64,000 nt of DNA from contig CANMFQ010000016.1 in the NCBI GenBank assembly GCA_947497145.1, positions 1 to 64,000 on the forward strand. Reading direction: 5' to 3'. A model generated the notes under the pieces. It saw nothing but the letters and a program-made list of their open reading frames with translations, did no database searches and was not told the origin of the DNA. The stretch is from an uncultured Flavobacteriaceae bacterium (GTDB lineage: Bacteria; Bacteroidota; Bacteroidia; Flavobacteriales; Flavobacteriaceae). This document shows positions 37,200-46,344 of this stretch, piece by piece (position 1 is the first letter of the stretch; every line of letters starts with the position of its first letter). The translations under genes were made by a program, and so were the position numbers.

Positions 37200-37431
37200 A
37201 CTCCGTTATCGAGTAAAAAAAGGGGATTTCACCACAGTGGACGTAAGTGATAGTACCTATCTTAAGGCTCTTTTTGTACAAATCTATACGACAACATTGA
37301 TTTGATAAAATCACCAATAACAGAACAAATAGGGAAATTAGCGGGGTGACCTATTCTAACCTAAGAAAATATTCATTACTAAAACTTGCCCTCAAGGTAA
37401 TCACGGTTCCTAAAAAACAACACAAACGTAT
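37200..37431. other. gene-free stretch between repeats
   Basis: With the two repeats beside it, this makes a 483-bp region (37029-37511) without a gene. I see no ORF, tRNA or terminator here. It could be decayed cassette sequence or the upstream part of the cassette unit. Confidence 0.5.
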
Positions 37432-37520
37432 AATAACCCTAGTAGTATCGGCAAAGTAGCCAGTTCAGTCAACAGCATCTTTAGGTTGATTCATGCCGAC
37501 CACTCGAACGCTTAGTTATT
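37432..37520 (-). repeat. attC-like repeat, type 2, at the 3' end of the 257-aa gene
   Basis: AATAAC (37432-37437) faces GTTATT (37515-37520). The stop TAA of the 257-aa lipoprotein (37512-37514) is inside. The core TATCGGCAA...GTCAACAGC...CTTTAGGT...CTTAGTTAT is shared with 34676-34744. Confidence 0.55.
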
Positions 37521-38285
37521 GGTTGTAGTTTTTATGGACTTCCCTCTGAGATTTCCAATATTTTGCAACTCGATTGATTCGTATATGCGATAGCCTTTTT
37601 CTATTCCAGTATTGTTTGCTTTTTGTATGAAGTTGGCCACTTGTTGATCACATATTGATTTGTCCGCAAAAATTCTAAAATGTATTTCGTCTTTTAGTTT
37701 GTCCATATTGAATTGATCCGTTTGGTCAAACTTATTAGCAAATTCTCTCAGATCAAAAATTAAAGAGTCCAAAGAATTTCCATGCTCCGTAAGTCCAATG
37801 AGCCTGTTTTTGTCCTTTTTAATATAAATTTTGAATCCATAATCAGAAGCCAAATCAATATGCCTGACTTTTAAATCAATGGGAAGATTAAGCTTGATTC
37901 TATTTTTTTTGCTCAAAAAATCAATATAACTATCGGCTCTAAGAAAGGTGAAATTATTTACTCCAATCGAGACAGGAACCTCACAAAAAAGCGTATCTTT
38001 TTCTTTAGACAATACATAGTGTGAAATTATTTTTCTCGTTTTGTTTACAGTAAATGGGTGTTTATAGGTGAAATCGAATTCAAAAATGGAGTCGTTTGCT
38101 TTCCAATCAACATTTTGAGCATATACTTCCCTAAATATTAAACTATCAGGGTAAAATTCTATTCTAGTATAACCATCGTTCTCAATGCAGTACCACTTTC
38201 CTAGTAGGTTCTTTTCATGGTTATTTTGTGCGCAAGAGCAGAGCATTAAAAAACAAATCAAATATGGTAGAAATTTTATCTTCAA
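37512..38285 (-). CDS. lipoprotein of unknown function
   Basis: A 257-residue lipoprotein: the signal ends at the lipobox LMLCSC (Cys18), giving a membrane-anchored protein. The first third resembles small lipocalin-like domains (LLGKWYCIENDGYTRIEFYPDSL). The C-terminal half shows mixed alpha/beta sequence without catalytic motifs. The last four residues before the stop are within the repeat at 37432-37520. It is not recognised. It is the most upstream ORF (on the minus strand) of the cassette-like array. Confidence 0.6.
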   Translation of the reverse strand: MKIKFLPYLICFLMLCSCAQNNHEKNLLGKWYCIENDGYTRIEFYPDSLIFREVYAQNVDWKANDSIFEFDFTYKHPFTVNKTRKIISHYVLSKEKDTLFCEVPVSIGVNNFTFLRADSYIDFLSKKNRIKLNLPIDLKVRHIDLASDYGFKIYIKKDKNRLIGLTEHGNSLDSLIFDLREFANKFDQTDQFNMDKLKDEIHFRIFADKSICDQQVANFIQKANNTGIEKGYRIYESIELQNIGNLRGKSIKTTTNN

Positions 38286-38452
38286 AAGTATTACTAACTA
38301 TTATATCTCCATACTCAAGCACATATATTCCTTATTTAGCATTACTAATCTAAGGAATTTCTACTGCTTTTAAAAGTGTTTATTGCTATATGGAGCTGAA
38401 TTTTATGTGCGCTAAAGTTTTCAACTTAGCAGCCATACGTATTGACTACAAA

Positions 38453-39121
38453 TTACCCTTCCTTTTTTGTAGCCCGCAACATTTCGCGCTTTCCTGGTGG
38501 GCCGGGCAAACGCTCCACTACAAAACCTACAGCCTGCATGGCTCGCCGCACACTACCTTTTGCTGCATAGGTAACTAGTACTCCGTTATTTTTAAGGGCT
38601 TTGTACATTTTAGCAAAAACAACTTCGGTCCATAATTCGGGTTGTACCCGAGCACCAAAAGCATCAAAATAGATAAGGTTAAAGGCAGCAACATCATCAA
38701 TTTTCATAAAATCTTTTTGCTGTTTGCATAATGAAAAACGAGTTGTAATTGCCGTGTGTTGCTCCCAAGGCGACTGATGCATTTGTAAAAACTGCTCTTG
38801 AAAATCTGTTGCCTGTAATTCAGCAATATAGTTAAGCTGTTGCAATTCTACTTCCGTGATTGGGTATGCCTCGACACCTCGATAGGTAATATTTAACGCT
38901 CGCTTTTCTGCCTCTAAAAGGGTAATTAATGCATTGAGGCCAGTACCAAAACCTATTTCAAGAATAGCAACATCGCTACCAGAGAACAAGGCCAACCCCG
39001 ATTTTATAAACACATGATACGCTTCTTGAATAGCACCGTGCTTGGAATGATACTGCTCATCCCAATCAACAATATGGATGGTTTTTGAACCATCAGAAGT
39101 AGTAATTATTTTTCGTTCCAA
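38453..39121 (-). CDS. mnmD: tRNA mnm5s2U methyltransferase, single-domain MnmD
   Basis: A 222-residue SAM-dependent methyltransferase equivalent to the N-terminal half of E. coli MnmC. It adds the methyl of mnm5s2U34 to tRNAs. Motifs: the SAM loop ILEIGFGTGLNAL, VEAYPITEVEL, FNLIYFDAFG (the family's DAFxP-like motif), the NGVLVTYAAKGSVRRAMQAVGF strand and a C-terminal LPGPPGKREMLRA. It lacks the FAD domain of MnmC, typical of Bacteroidota. It starts 1 bp after the DUF4920 gene ends, so the two are a unit. Confidence 0.93.
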   Translation of the reverse strand: MERKIITTSDGSKTIHIVDWDEQYHSKHGAIQEAYHVFIKSGLALFSGSDVAILEIGFGTGLNALITLLEAEKRALNITYRGVEAYPITEVELQQLNYIAELQATDFQEQFLQMHQSPWEQHTAITTRFSLCKQQKDFMKIDDVAAFNLIYFDAFGARVQPELWTEVVFAKMYKALKNNGVLVTYAAKGSVRRAMQAVGFVVERLPGPPGKREMLRATKKEG

Positions 39122-39122
39122 A

Positions 39123-39626
39123 CTATTTTTTTAAAAGCACTCCATCTGCCTCAAAACCAAAAGATTTTTTTACCGCTTTTATTTTAGCTATTTCAGTTGC
39201 CGATTTACCGCCATCTTTGGCATAATGCTTCTGGTCTGCAACAGACATTTCTTCTACAAATGCCAATCCATTAACAACAACTTCCTTTCCTTTAATATCC
39301 TTGGGCATAAAAAAACCATAATCTTTAAAACGTACCATGGTTTCTTGCCCATCTTCTAACTGCAATTTCATCCAACACCCTTTCGCCTGGCAAACATCAG
39401 TTACCGTTGCCGTAAACTTTGTTTTTAACGTATCTGCCACCGCCATATTTGCATATTTTGCCGTCATTTCTTTGACATCTAGCGCTCCTTTACTGCTAAT
39501 TTGTTCCCCAAAAGAGGGCATATTTTCAGCAACCAAAGGTTTTTCTGATTTTTCCGTTTGCGAATTTTGAGCAGAAATTTGCATTATCACAAAGAAAACC
39601 GCAAGTAAAATGTTAATTCGTTTCAT
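39123..39626 (-). CDS. DUF4920 exported protein
   Basis: A 167-residue exported protein (signal peptide about 1-19, MQISAQ). The DUF4920 core shows FTATVTDVCQAKGCWMKLQLEDGQETMVRFKDYGFFMPKD, with the CQAKGCW motif whose two cysteines may form a disulfide or bind metal. A cofactor or metal-handling role is a guess. It is the upstream partner of mnmD and is divergent from ilvE across 108 bp. Confidence 0.85.
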   Translation of the reverse strand: MKRINILLAVFFVIMQISAQNSQTEKSEKPLVAENMPSFGEQISSKGALDVKEMTAKYANMAVADTLKTKFTATVTDVCQAKGCWMKLQLEDGQETMVRFKDYGFFMPKDIKGKEVVVNGLAFVEEMSVADQKHYAKDGGKSATEIAKIKAVKKSFGFEADGVLLKK

Positions 39627-39734
39627 AATAATAGGCGTTTAAAAGAGTTCTACAAAATTGATCATTTTCAACGAAAAAAGAAGGCTAAATAGGAGATATT
39701 TAATTAATTTTATTCTTTTTAAATCATATTTCAA

Positions 39735-40802
39735 ATGGAAAATCTTTTACAGACACCTATTCGTATAGAAGAAACGAAAACTTCTAAAATTGATCAGATT
39801 GATTTTAACAATTTAGCTTTCGGAAGCGTATTCTCCGATCACATGCTAGTATGCGATTACAAAAACGGCGTCTGGGAAAATCCAACCATTGTGCCTTATG
39901 GCCCTTTAAGTTTGGAGCCATCTGCAAAGATTTTTCATTACGGGCAATCTATTTTTGAAGGAATGAAAGCCTATAAAGATGAAAATAATGACATCTTTCT
40001 TTTTAGACCTACCGACAATCACAAACGCTTAAACATATCTGCAAAAAGGATGGCGATCCCTGAAATTCCTGAAGAATTTTTCATGGAAGGACTTAAAACG
40101 CTTTTAAAGTTAGACGAAAAATGGATTCCACAAACAGAAGGAAGCGCCATGTACATTCGCCCCTTTATTTTTGCTTCAGGCAAAGGGTTTCACGCCTCTC
40201 CTGCAGATGAATACAAGTTTTTGATTTGTTTAGCACCGTCTGGTCCTTACTTTTCAGGAAAAGTAAAGGTACTTATTGAAGAAACCTATTCACGTTCTGC
40301 CAATGGTGGTGTGGGCTATGCCAAAGCTGGAGGAAACTATGCAGGGCAATTCTACCCAACACAATTGGCCGTAAAAAAGGGCTACAATCAAGTTATTTGG
40401 ACAGACGATAACAAGCACGAAAATATTGAAGAGGCAGGCGCCATGAACATCTTTGTTCGTATTGGTGACACCTTAATAACGGCCCCAACAAGTGATCGTA
40501 TTTTGGATGGTATTACACGTAAAAGCGTGCTTAAAATTGCCGCATCTGAGGGTATTGCTACCGAAGTACGTGCCATTACGGTAACCGAGGTGATTGCTGC
40601 TGCAAAAGACGGAAGCCTTAAAGAAATGTTTGGCGCTGGCACAGCTGCGGTTATTTCGCCTATTGCTGCTTTTGGTTTTAGAGATACCGATTACGATTTG
40701 CCCGAGCTAGAAAACAGCTATGCCAGTATGATAAAAAAACGCATTACTGACATTCAATACAACCGAGCAGAAGATCCTTATGGATGGCGAGTAAAACTAT
40801 AA
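39735..40802 (+). CDS. ilvE: branched-chain amino acid aminotransferase
   Basis: A 355-residue fold-type IV PLP enzyme that transaminates leucine, isoleucine and valine. Motifs: FHYGQSIFEGMKAY, RPTDNHKRLNISAKRM, MYIRPFIFASGKG, NGGVGYAKAGGNYAGQ with the catalytic Lys, EEAGAMNIFV with the PLP-pyridine Glu, ITRKSVLKIA, and GTAAVISPI. The length and motifs match the BCAT clade used in Bacteroidota. It is monocistronic, ending before a hairpin at 40861. Confidence 0.95.
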   Translation: MENLLQTPIRIEETKTSKIDQIDFNNLAFGSVFSDHMLVCDYKNGVWENPTIVPYGPLSLEPSAKIFHYGQSIFEGMKAYKDENNDIFLFRPTDNHKRLNISAKRMAIPEIPEEFFMEGLKTLLKLDEKWIPQTEGSAMYIRPFIFASGKGFHASPADEYKFLICLAPSGPYFSGKVKVLIEETYSRSANGGVGYAKAGGNYAGQFYPTQLAVKKGYNQVIWTDDNKHENIEEAGAMNIFVRIGDTLITAPTSDRILDGITRKSVLKIAASEGIATEVRAITVTEVIAAAKDGSLKEMFGAGTAAVISPIAAFGFRDTDYDLPELENSYASMIKKRITDIQYNRAEDPYGWRVKL

Positions 40803-40860
40803 AACGTAATAGATCCGTTTTTTGCGAAGTTACTTAGGCGGTATTTGTACGGTTACATCA

Positions 40861-40904
40861 TGTAGCATTGTTTGTTTTGCGTACTGTAAAAAAACAATGC
40901 TACA
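40861..40904 (+). terminator. hairpin after ilvE
   Basis: A 13-bp perfect stem, TGTAGCATTGTTT / AAACAATGCTACA, with an 18-base loop. The T run after it is poor, so its role as a terminator is probable but not certain. Confidence 0.6.
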
Positions 40905-41053
40905 TTAGAAAATAAGTGTAAACAAAAAAGGCTATCTAATTGATATTCCAGAAGTTTGCTATTTTTACGTATCGTGGATAAAAATATAGTGCAAATAGTG
41001 AAATTTTAAGCACTTATATGCAGTAAAACATTTTCGTTTATCAGATACTAATT

Positions 41054-41779
41054 ATGAGATATACGACCTATAAAACAGCACTGCAAGAAAATGGATATGC
41101 CATTGTTCCTGAGATTTATACAGACCAAGAAATAAGTGCTATTCAAAAATGTATACAAAATGCGGATATAGCCCATCCTTCAACAAAAATTAAAACAGTT
41201 TTTGCCATTCGTCAATTACTGAAAGAAATTCCTGAACTCGCTCCCCTTTTATTTACTAAAAATGTAAAGGAATTAATTCACAGCCTTTCAGATGCTAACT
41301 ATTTTGTTACCAAAGCACTTTATTTTGATAAACCCAGTGATTCAAACTGGTTTGTTGGCTATCATCAAGATTTAAGTATCACGGTCGATCAAAAGGTTGA
41401 TGTAGAAAATTACCGCCATTGGACTTTTAAAAAAGGGCAGTATGGTGTTCAGCCCCCTGTTGAAATTCTAAATGATACCATTACACTTAGAATACATTTA
41501 GATGACACCAATAAAAACAATGGCGCGTTAAAAGTACTACCAAAATCGCATCTAAATGGTATTATTTCAGCTAACGCTAACCCTTACAGCATCAACAAAG
41601 AACATATTTGCGAAGTTAAAAAAGGTGGTGTAATGCTAATGAAACCACTTACCTTTCACGCATCAAACAGAACAACCAATGGCAAACAAAGGCGGGTTAT
41701 ACATATAGAGCTTAACAAGCATCCATTAAAAGCTCCTTTGCAATGGCTAGAAAAGCAACAAATACGTAACAACTCCTAA
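41054..41779 (+). CDS. phytanoyl-CoA dioxygenase (PhyH) family protein
   Basis: A 241-residue Fe(II)/2-oxoglutarate oxygenase. The PhyH-type HxD motif lies in GYHQDLSI, with the distal His in LTFHASN and the 2OG Arg in RRVIHIEL. Such enzymes hydroxylate small acids, lipids or antibiotics. The substrate is unknown. The N-terminal YTDQEISAI segment fits the family. A DUF1059 gene follows by 11 bp. Confidence 0.9.
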   Translation: MRYTTYKTALQENGYAIVPEIYTDQEISAIQKCIQNADIAHPSTKIKTVFAIRQLLKEIPELAPLLFTKNVKELIHSLSDANYFVTKALYFDKPSDSNWFVGYHQDLSITVDQKVDVENYRHWTFKKGQYGVQPPVEILNDTITLRIHLDDTNKNNGALKVLPKSHLNGIISANANPYSINKEHICEVKKGGVMLMKPLTFHASNRTTNGKQRRVIHIELNKHPLKAPLQWLEKQQIRNNS

Positions 41780-41790
41780 AAACAATACAC

Positions 41791-42030
41791 ATGAAAACAA
41801 TGACTTGCAAACAATTAGGTGGTAGCTGCGATATAGAATTTCATGCCGAAACTTTTGAAGAAATGGCAGCACTTAGCAAAAATCACGGTATGGAGATGCT
41901 AAAAAAAGGAGATTCCCAACACATAGAAGCCATGAATAGAATGCAAGCGTTGATGCAAAAGCCCAATGCTATGAACGCATGGTTTGAAGCCAAACGAAAA
42001 GAATTTAAAATGATCCTGTATAACATATAA
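41791..42030 (+). CDS. DUF1059 small protein
   Basis: A 79-residue soluble protein. It begins TMTCKQLGGSCDIEFHAETFEEM, with two cysteines in a CKxxGGxCD pattern, followed by a KNHGMEMLKKGDSQH helix and a MNAWFEAKRKEF C-terminus. This matches the small DUF1059 group. The function is unknown. It lies 11 bp after the PhyH gene, so co-transcription is probable. Confidence 0.75.
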   Translation: MKTMTCKQLGGSCDIEFHAETFEEMAALSKNHGMEMLKKGDSQHIEAMNRMQALMQKPNAMNAWFEAKRKEFKMILYNI

Positions 42031-42265
42031 AATGTGTAATAAATAGTCTCTCGTCAGAAACACCCAAAAAACAAATTTGCTTCTTTTAGCTACTAGACAC
42101 TAAGTAATACTAATGGAGCAAACCAACTTTATTATAAACGGAATAATCAACAACCCCAACCCAAGGGCACGAGGTATACTTTGAAAAAACTTTTCTAATC
42201 GCCAGATAAGCCTAGGGAGATTAAACCCTTGGCTATCGCCCTGCAATTAAATGCCATTTTATACA

Positions 42266-42273
42266 TATCTTTG
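42266..42273 (+). promoter_or_regulatory. -7 box before folE
   Basis: TATCTTTG fits TAnnTTTG and lies 24 bp upstream of the folE ATG. The 266-bp gap before it has no gene. Confidence 0.5.
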
Positions 42274-42296
42274 TAGCTTGACAAAGTCATAATTGA

Positions 42297-42977
42297 ATGA
42301 AAATCGACGACACATTGAAAGAGCATTTTGAAGAGATGGGAAACGATCATGTTTCTGCTGCTGAAGATACTCCTTTGCGTGCTGATGCTTTTGTATTGAG
42401 CGATGAGGAGAAAATAGAAAGAATAAAAGAAAATGTACGAGCAATACTGCTCACATTAGGGCTTGACCTTGATGACGACAGTTTAAAAGGCACGCCAGAT
42501 CGCGTTTCTAAAATGTTTGTAAAAGAAATTTTTGGTGGGTTACACCCTGACCGAAAACCAAAAGCTTCTACATTTGACAATAAATACCAATACGGCGAAA
42601 TGCTGGTAGAGAAGAATATCACCCTCTACTCTACTTGTGAACATCATTTATTACCTATTGTTGGGCGGGCTCATGTAGCGTACATTTCTAACGGCACAGT
42701 GGTGGGCCTATCAAAAATGAATCGTATTGTAGATTATTACGCCAAACGCCCACAGGTACAAGAACGTTTAAACATTCAAATAGTAAAAGAACTACAAAAA
42801 GTTTTAGGTACTGATGATGTTGCCTGCGTTATTGATGCCAAACACCTATGTGTAAACTCAAGAGGTATTAGAGATATTGAAAGTAGCACCGTTACGGCAG
42901 AATACGGTGGTAAATTCAAAGAAGAATCTGTACGCCGTGAGTTTTTAGACTATATAAATTTAGATACTAATTTCTAA
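42297..42977 (+). CDS. folE: GTP cyclohydrolase I
   Basis: A 226-residue FolE converting GTP to dihydroneopterin triphosphate, first in folate or pterin synthesis. Zinc and catalytic motifs: STCEHHLLPIVGRAHVAYIS (Cys and His), GLSKMNRIVDYYAKRPQVQERL, and the distal Cys in KHLCVNSRGI. The C-terminal IESSTVTAEYGG fits. The N-terminal 35 residues are an unconserved acidic extension. cysS follows by 15 bp. Confidence 0.97.
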   Translation: MKIDDTLKEHFEEMGNDHVSAAEDTPLRADAFVLSDEEKIERIKENVRAILLTLGLDLDDDSLKGTPDRVSKMFVKEIFGGLHPDRKPKASTFDNKYQYGEMLVEKNITLYSTCEHHLLPIVGRAHVAYISNGTVVGLSKMNRIVDYYAKRPQVQERLNIQIVKELQKVLGTDDVACVIDAKHLCVNSRGIRDIESSTVTAEYGGKFKEESVRREFLDYINLDTNF

Positions 42978-42992
42978 TCATTTTCGCTTAAA

Positions 42993-44474
42993 ATGCAATT
43001 GTACCAAAATCAGCATCTCAAAGTTTATAATTCCCTAAGTGGTAAAAAAGAAGCTTTTAAACCCATAAATGAAGGGCATATTGGCATGTATGTATGCGGG
43101 CCAACCGTTTATAGCAATGTGCATTTAGGCAATTGCCGCACCTTCATGTCTTTTGATATGATTTTTCGTTATTTCAAGCATTTGGGATACAAGGTACGCT
43201 ATGTTAGAAATATTACTGATGCTGGACATTTGGTTGATGATGCTGAAGATGGAGAAGACAAAATAGCAAAAAAAGCACGCTTAGAACAACTGGAACCAAT
43301 GGAAGTTGTACAGCGGTATACAGTTGACTTTCATACCATTCTACAGAAATTTAATTTTCTACCGCCAAGTATTGAACCTACAGCTACAGGGCATATTATA
43401 GAGCAAATAGAAATTATAAAAGATATTTTTGAAAAAGGATTTGCCTACGAAGCCAACGGCTCGGTATACTTTGATGTTGCCAAATTCAACAAAACTCATG
43501 AGTACGGCAAATTGAGTGGTCGTAAATTGGAAGACATGATTGCCAATACCCGTGAGCTTGCCGCCCAAGACGAGAAAAAAAATCCGCAAGATTTTGCCCT
43601 TTGGAAAAAAGCAGAACCGCAGCATATTATGCGATGGCCTTCACCTTGGGGTGATGGTTTCCCTGGTTGGCATCTAGAATGCACCGCCATGAGCACCAAA
43701 TACTTAGGTGAAACCTTTGATATACACGGTGGCGGCATGGATCTTAAATTTCCACATCATGAGTGTGAAATAGCACAAGCCGAAGCCAGCAATGGTCATT
43801 CTCCTGTTAATTATTGGTTACATGCCAATATGCTCACCATGAATGGAAAGAAAATGGCAAAATCTACCGGAAATAATATTCTCCCTGGAGAAATATTTAC
43901 GGGTGACAATAAAATTCTCAGCAAAGCCTTTTCCCCTTCGGTTGTTCGCTTTTTTATGATGCAAGCCCACTATACCAGCATTTTAGATTTAAGCAATGAT
44001 GCCCTTTTAGCTTCTGAAAAAGGATACTTTAGGTTAATGGATGCACTTGATACCTTAAAGGGTATTGATACTGGAAAAACATCTGATTTTAAGGTTGCTG
44101 ATTGGCGTCAAGAATGCTATGACGCCATGAATGACGACTTCAACACACCCATTTTAATTGCCAAATTATTTGATGCCGTAAAACACATCAATCTCATTAA
44201 AGAAGGGAAAGAACAACTTACTGCGGCAGATAAAGAAACCCTTGAAGCTACATTACATGCCTTTATATATGATGTTTTAGGCCTAGAAGGTAAGACTGAT
44301 ACTGGTGCAGGCACCAACAAATTATCAGAGGTGGTAACGCTATTGATTGAGCTTCGTAAAGATGCGCGAGACAATAAAGATTTTGCTACATCTGATAAAA
44401 TAAGAGATCAATTAGCAGCTATAGGCATCCAATTAAAAGACGGCAAAGAAGGTACAACCTTCAGCGTTTCTTAA
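42993..44474 (+). CDS. cysS: cysteinyl-tRNA synthetase
   Basis: A 493-residue class I synthetase. The HIGH-type signature is HLGN in [16 protein letters not shown]. The zinc site includes CGPT and WHLECTAMS with [12 protein letters not shown], and KKMAKSTGN is the KMSKS loop. The C-terminal anticodon-binding helices end the protein. It is in the folE-cysS-yidD run with short gaps. Confidence 0.97.
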   Translation: MQLYQNQHLKVYNSLSGKKEAFKPINEGHIGMYVCGPTVYSNVHLGNCRTFMSFDMIFRYFKHLGYKVRYVRNITDAGHLVDDAEDGEDKIAKKARLEQLEPMEVVQRYTVDFHTILQKFNFLPPSIEPTATGHIIEQIEIIKDIFEKGFAYEANGSVYFDVAKFNKTHEYGKLSGRKLEDMIANTRELAAQDEKKNPQDFALWKKAEPQHIMRWPSPWGDGFPGWHLECTAMSTKYLGETFDIHGGGMDLKFPHHECEIAQAEASNGHSPVNYWLHANMLTMNGKKMAKSTGNNILPGEIFTGDNKILSKAFSPSVVRFFMMQAHYTSILDLSNDALLASEKGYFRLMDALDTLKGIDTGKTSDFKVADWRQECYDAMNDDFNTPILIAKLFDAVKHINLIKEGKEQLTAADKETLEATLHAFIYDVLGLEGKTDTGAGTNKLSEVVTLLIELRKDARDNKDFATSDKIRDQLAAIGIQLKDGKEGTTFSVS

Positions 44475-44484
44475 AAACGATATT

Positions 44485-44706
44485 TTGAAAAAAATACTCA
44501 TAGCGCCTTTTGTTTTTTTAATTCGCTTCTATCAACAAGCAATTTCACCGTATACCCCAGCAGCTTGTCGTTATGCACCAACCTGCTCACAATACAGTCT
44601 AGAGGCATTAAAAAAACACGGCCTTCTTAAAGGTGGATGGTTGGCTATAAAGCGAATTATCAGCTGTAATCCATGGGGCGGAAAAGGCTACGACCCAGTG
44701 CCTTAA
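44485..44706 (+). CDS. yidD: membrane protein insertion efficiency factor YidD
   Basis: A 73-residue YidD starting with TTG at 44485 ([16 protein letters not shown]), 10 bp after cysS. The family core [18 protein letters not shown] and GGWLAIKRI...[12 protein letters not shown] is present. YidD sits at the inner membrane and helps YidC-dependent insertion. The TTG start is supported by the alignment of the first residues with the family and by lack of any ATG nearby. Confidence 0.93.
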   Translation: MKKILIAPFVFLIRFYQQAISPYTPAACRYAPTCSQYSLEALKKHGLLKGGWLAIKRIISCNPWGGKGYDPVP

Positions 44707-44793
44707 TTTTATGATTTTTATACAGGAAAAACTAACTTTCATTGAGAAGAACTTTCTTTGAAATACGTATCTTAGCCTTTAAAATACAGTCCT

Positions 44794-45753
44794 ATGCAAT
44801 TTTTAAGTATCACTTGGAACCCAAACGAAACTCTTTTTTCACTAGGGCCATTACAAATAAAGTATTACAACCTTCTCTGGATTACTGCATTTGCTTTGGG
44901 ATGGTTTATTATGAAACGTATTTTTACAAATGAGAAAAAATCAGTTGAGCAACTCGATTCACTTTTCATTCATACGGTTTTAGCCACCATGCTAGGCGCA
45001 CGATTAGGCCATGTATTTTTCTATGATTGGGAGCATTACAAAAACAACCTACTTGAAATATTACTTCCCATTAGAGCCAGCCCCCAAGGCACACTTTTGG
45101 GTTTTATTGAAGGATGGCAATTTACAGGATTTACAGGTTTAGCTAGTCATGGCGCCGCTATCGGCATCATCATTGGTATGTTTTTATATGTACGTAAATA
45201 CCCTGAATTTAAAGTGCTTTGGATACTTGACCGTATTGTAATACCCGTAGCAATAGGTGCTTTTTGCGTACGATTAGGTAATTTTTTCAATTCTGAAATT
45301 GTAGGTAAAGAAACTAAGGAGTCTTTTATTTTTGCTACCCGTTTTGTTCGAGACAAAATAGGTGCTGCCGAAGCCGTATCTAAAACAGGCGAAAAAACAG
45401 TGAATGCAGCTTATGACGCTATCGTAAACAAACCTGAGTTTTCTGAATACCTGAGTAAGGTTCCCTACAAACACCCAGCGCAATTGTATGAAGGCGTAGC
45501 CTATATCTTTGTCTTTTTAATTTTGTACTATTTCTACTGGAAAACGAACAAAAAAGACAAACCAGGCTTCTTATTTGGTACTTTTCTTGTATTACTATGG
45601 GGTATTCGCTTTTTTGTAGAATTTGTAAAAGAAACACAAAACGCCTTAGATCAATCGATGCTTGCTTCTAGCGGTTTAACTATTGGTCAGTTACTAAGTA
45701 TTCCGTTTGTTCTTATTGGTTTGTACTTTATGTTTAGACCTCAAAGAAGCTAA
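44794..45753 (+). CDS. lgt: prolipoprotein diacylglyceryl transferase
   Basis: A 319-residue membrane enzyme that attaches diacylglycerol to the lipobox Cys of prelipoproteins, consistent with the many lipoproteins in this window. It has about seven helices, the HxxG-like SHGAAIGIIIGMF motif, the RLGNFFNSEIVGKET signature with the catalytic Arg and Asn, and the YKHPAQLYEG segment. A loop of about 50 residues (FATRFVRDKIGAA...) after the signature is longer than in E. coli and common in Bacteroidota. Confidence 0.95.
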   Translation: MQFLSITWNPNETLFSLGPLQIKYYNLLWITAFALGWFIMKRIFTNEKKSVEQLDSLFIHTVLATMLGARLGHVFFYDWEHYKNNLLEILLPIRASPQGTLLGFIEGWQFTGFTGLASHGAAIGIIIGMFLYVRKYPEFKVLWILDRIVIPVAIGAFCVRLGNFFNSEIVGKETKESFIFATRFVRDKIGAAEAVSKTGEKTVNAAYDAIVNKPEFSEYLSKVPYKHPAQLYEGVAYIFVFLILYYFYWKTNKKDKPGFLFGTFLVLLWGIRFFVEFVKETQNALDQSMLASSGLTIGQLLSIPFVLIGLYFMFRPQRS

Positions 45754-45840
45754 GGACAGTATGTCTTTGCCCCAACTAATAAGCATTTTAATACCGTTTT
45801 TTAGTTGTGGTACTAGCTGCTTTTTCATGATTTAATTATA

Positions 45841-46338
45841 ATGAGCATGAATTTAAAAAAAATTATTGGCTATTTGATTATAGCTTGCATTACTTTCAAT
45901 AGCTGTAAAGAAGCCCCTAAAACAGTGGTAAAAACGACACCCATTGTCTTTACAAAGGAAGGAGAACTTAGCATCAAAAAACAAAAAACAGACACCCTTA
46001 TTACTACTTTAGATATTGAGTTTGCCCAATCGGAATATGAAACGCAAACTGGCTTAATGTATCGCAAGGGAATGAAAGATAATGAGGGAATGCTTTTTAT
46101 TTTTGACGATGAGCGCATGCATTCATTCTATATGAAAAACACCGAATTTCCACTGGATATCATCTATATAAAAGCAGATTCAACCATTGCTAGTTTTCAA
46201 GAAAATGCCCAACCATTTGATGAAACAGGGCTCTCATCAAAGGTACCCATCAAATACGTTCTTGAAATTAATGGTGGTCTGGCAGAAAAATGGCATCTAG
46301 AAGTGGGTGACAAAATTGAATTCAGTAAAAACAATTGA
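45841..46338 (+). CDS. DUF192 lipoprotein
   Basis: A 165-residue exported protein. The lipobox Cys lies in ITFNSCKE. The DUF192 domain has its hallmark EYETQTGLMYRKGMKDNEGMLFIFDDE, followed by SFYMKNTEFPLDIIYI and VLEINGGLAEKW. The function of DUF192 is unknown; the domain is often a stand-alone secreted module. It ends 6 bp before the hydrolase gene. Confidence 0.87.
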   Translation: MSMNLKKIIGYLIIACITFNSCKEAPKTVVKTTPIVFTKEGELSIKKQKTDTLITTLDIEFAQSEYETQTGLMYRKGMKDNEGMLFIFDDERMHSFYMKNTEFPLDIIYIKADSTIASFQENAQPFDETGLSSKVPIKYVLEINGGLAEKWHLEVGDKIEFSKNN

Positions 46339-46344
46339 TGATTC

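Noticed and set aside
34600-37600. CRISPR array
   Set aside because: The repeats are few, unequal in length, unevenly spaced and separated by genes; no cas genes are present.
38328-38362. ATTCCTTA / TAAGGAAT inverted repeat as a terminator of mnmD
   Set aside because: The stem is only 8 bp, there is no T run on the mnmD strand, and it is over 90 bp away.
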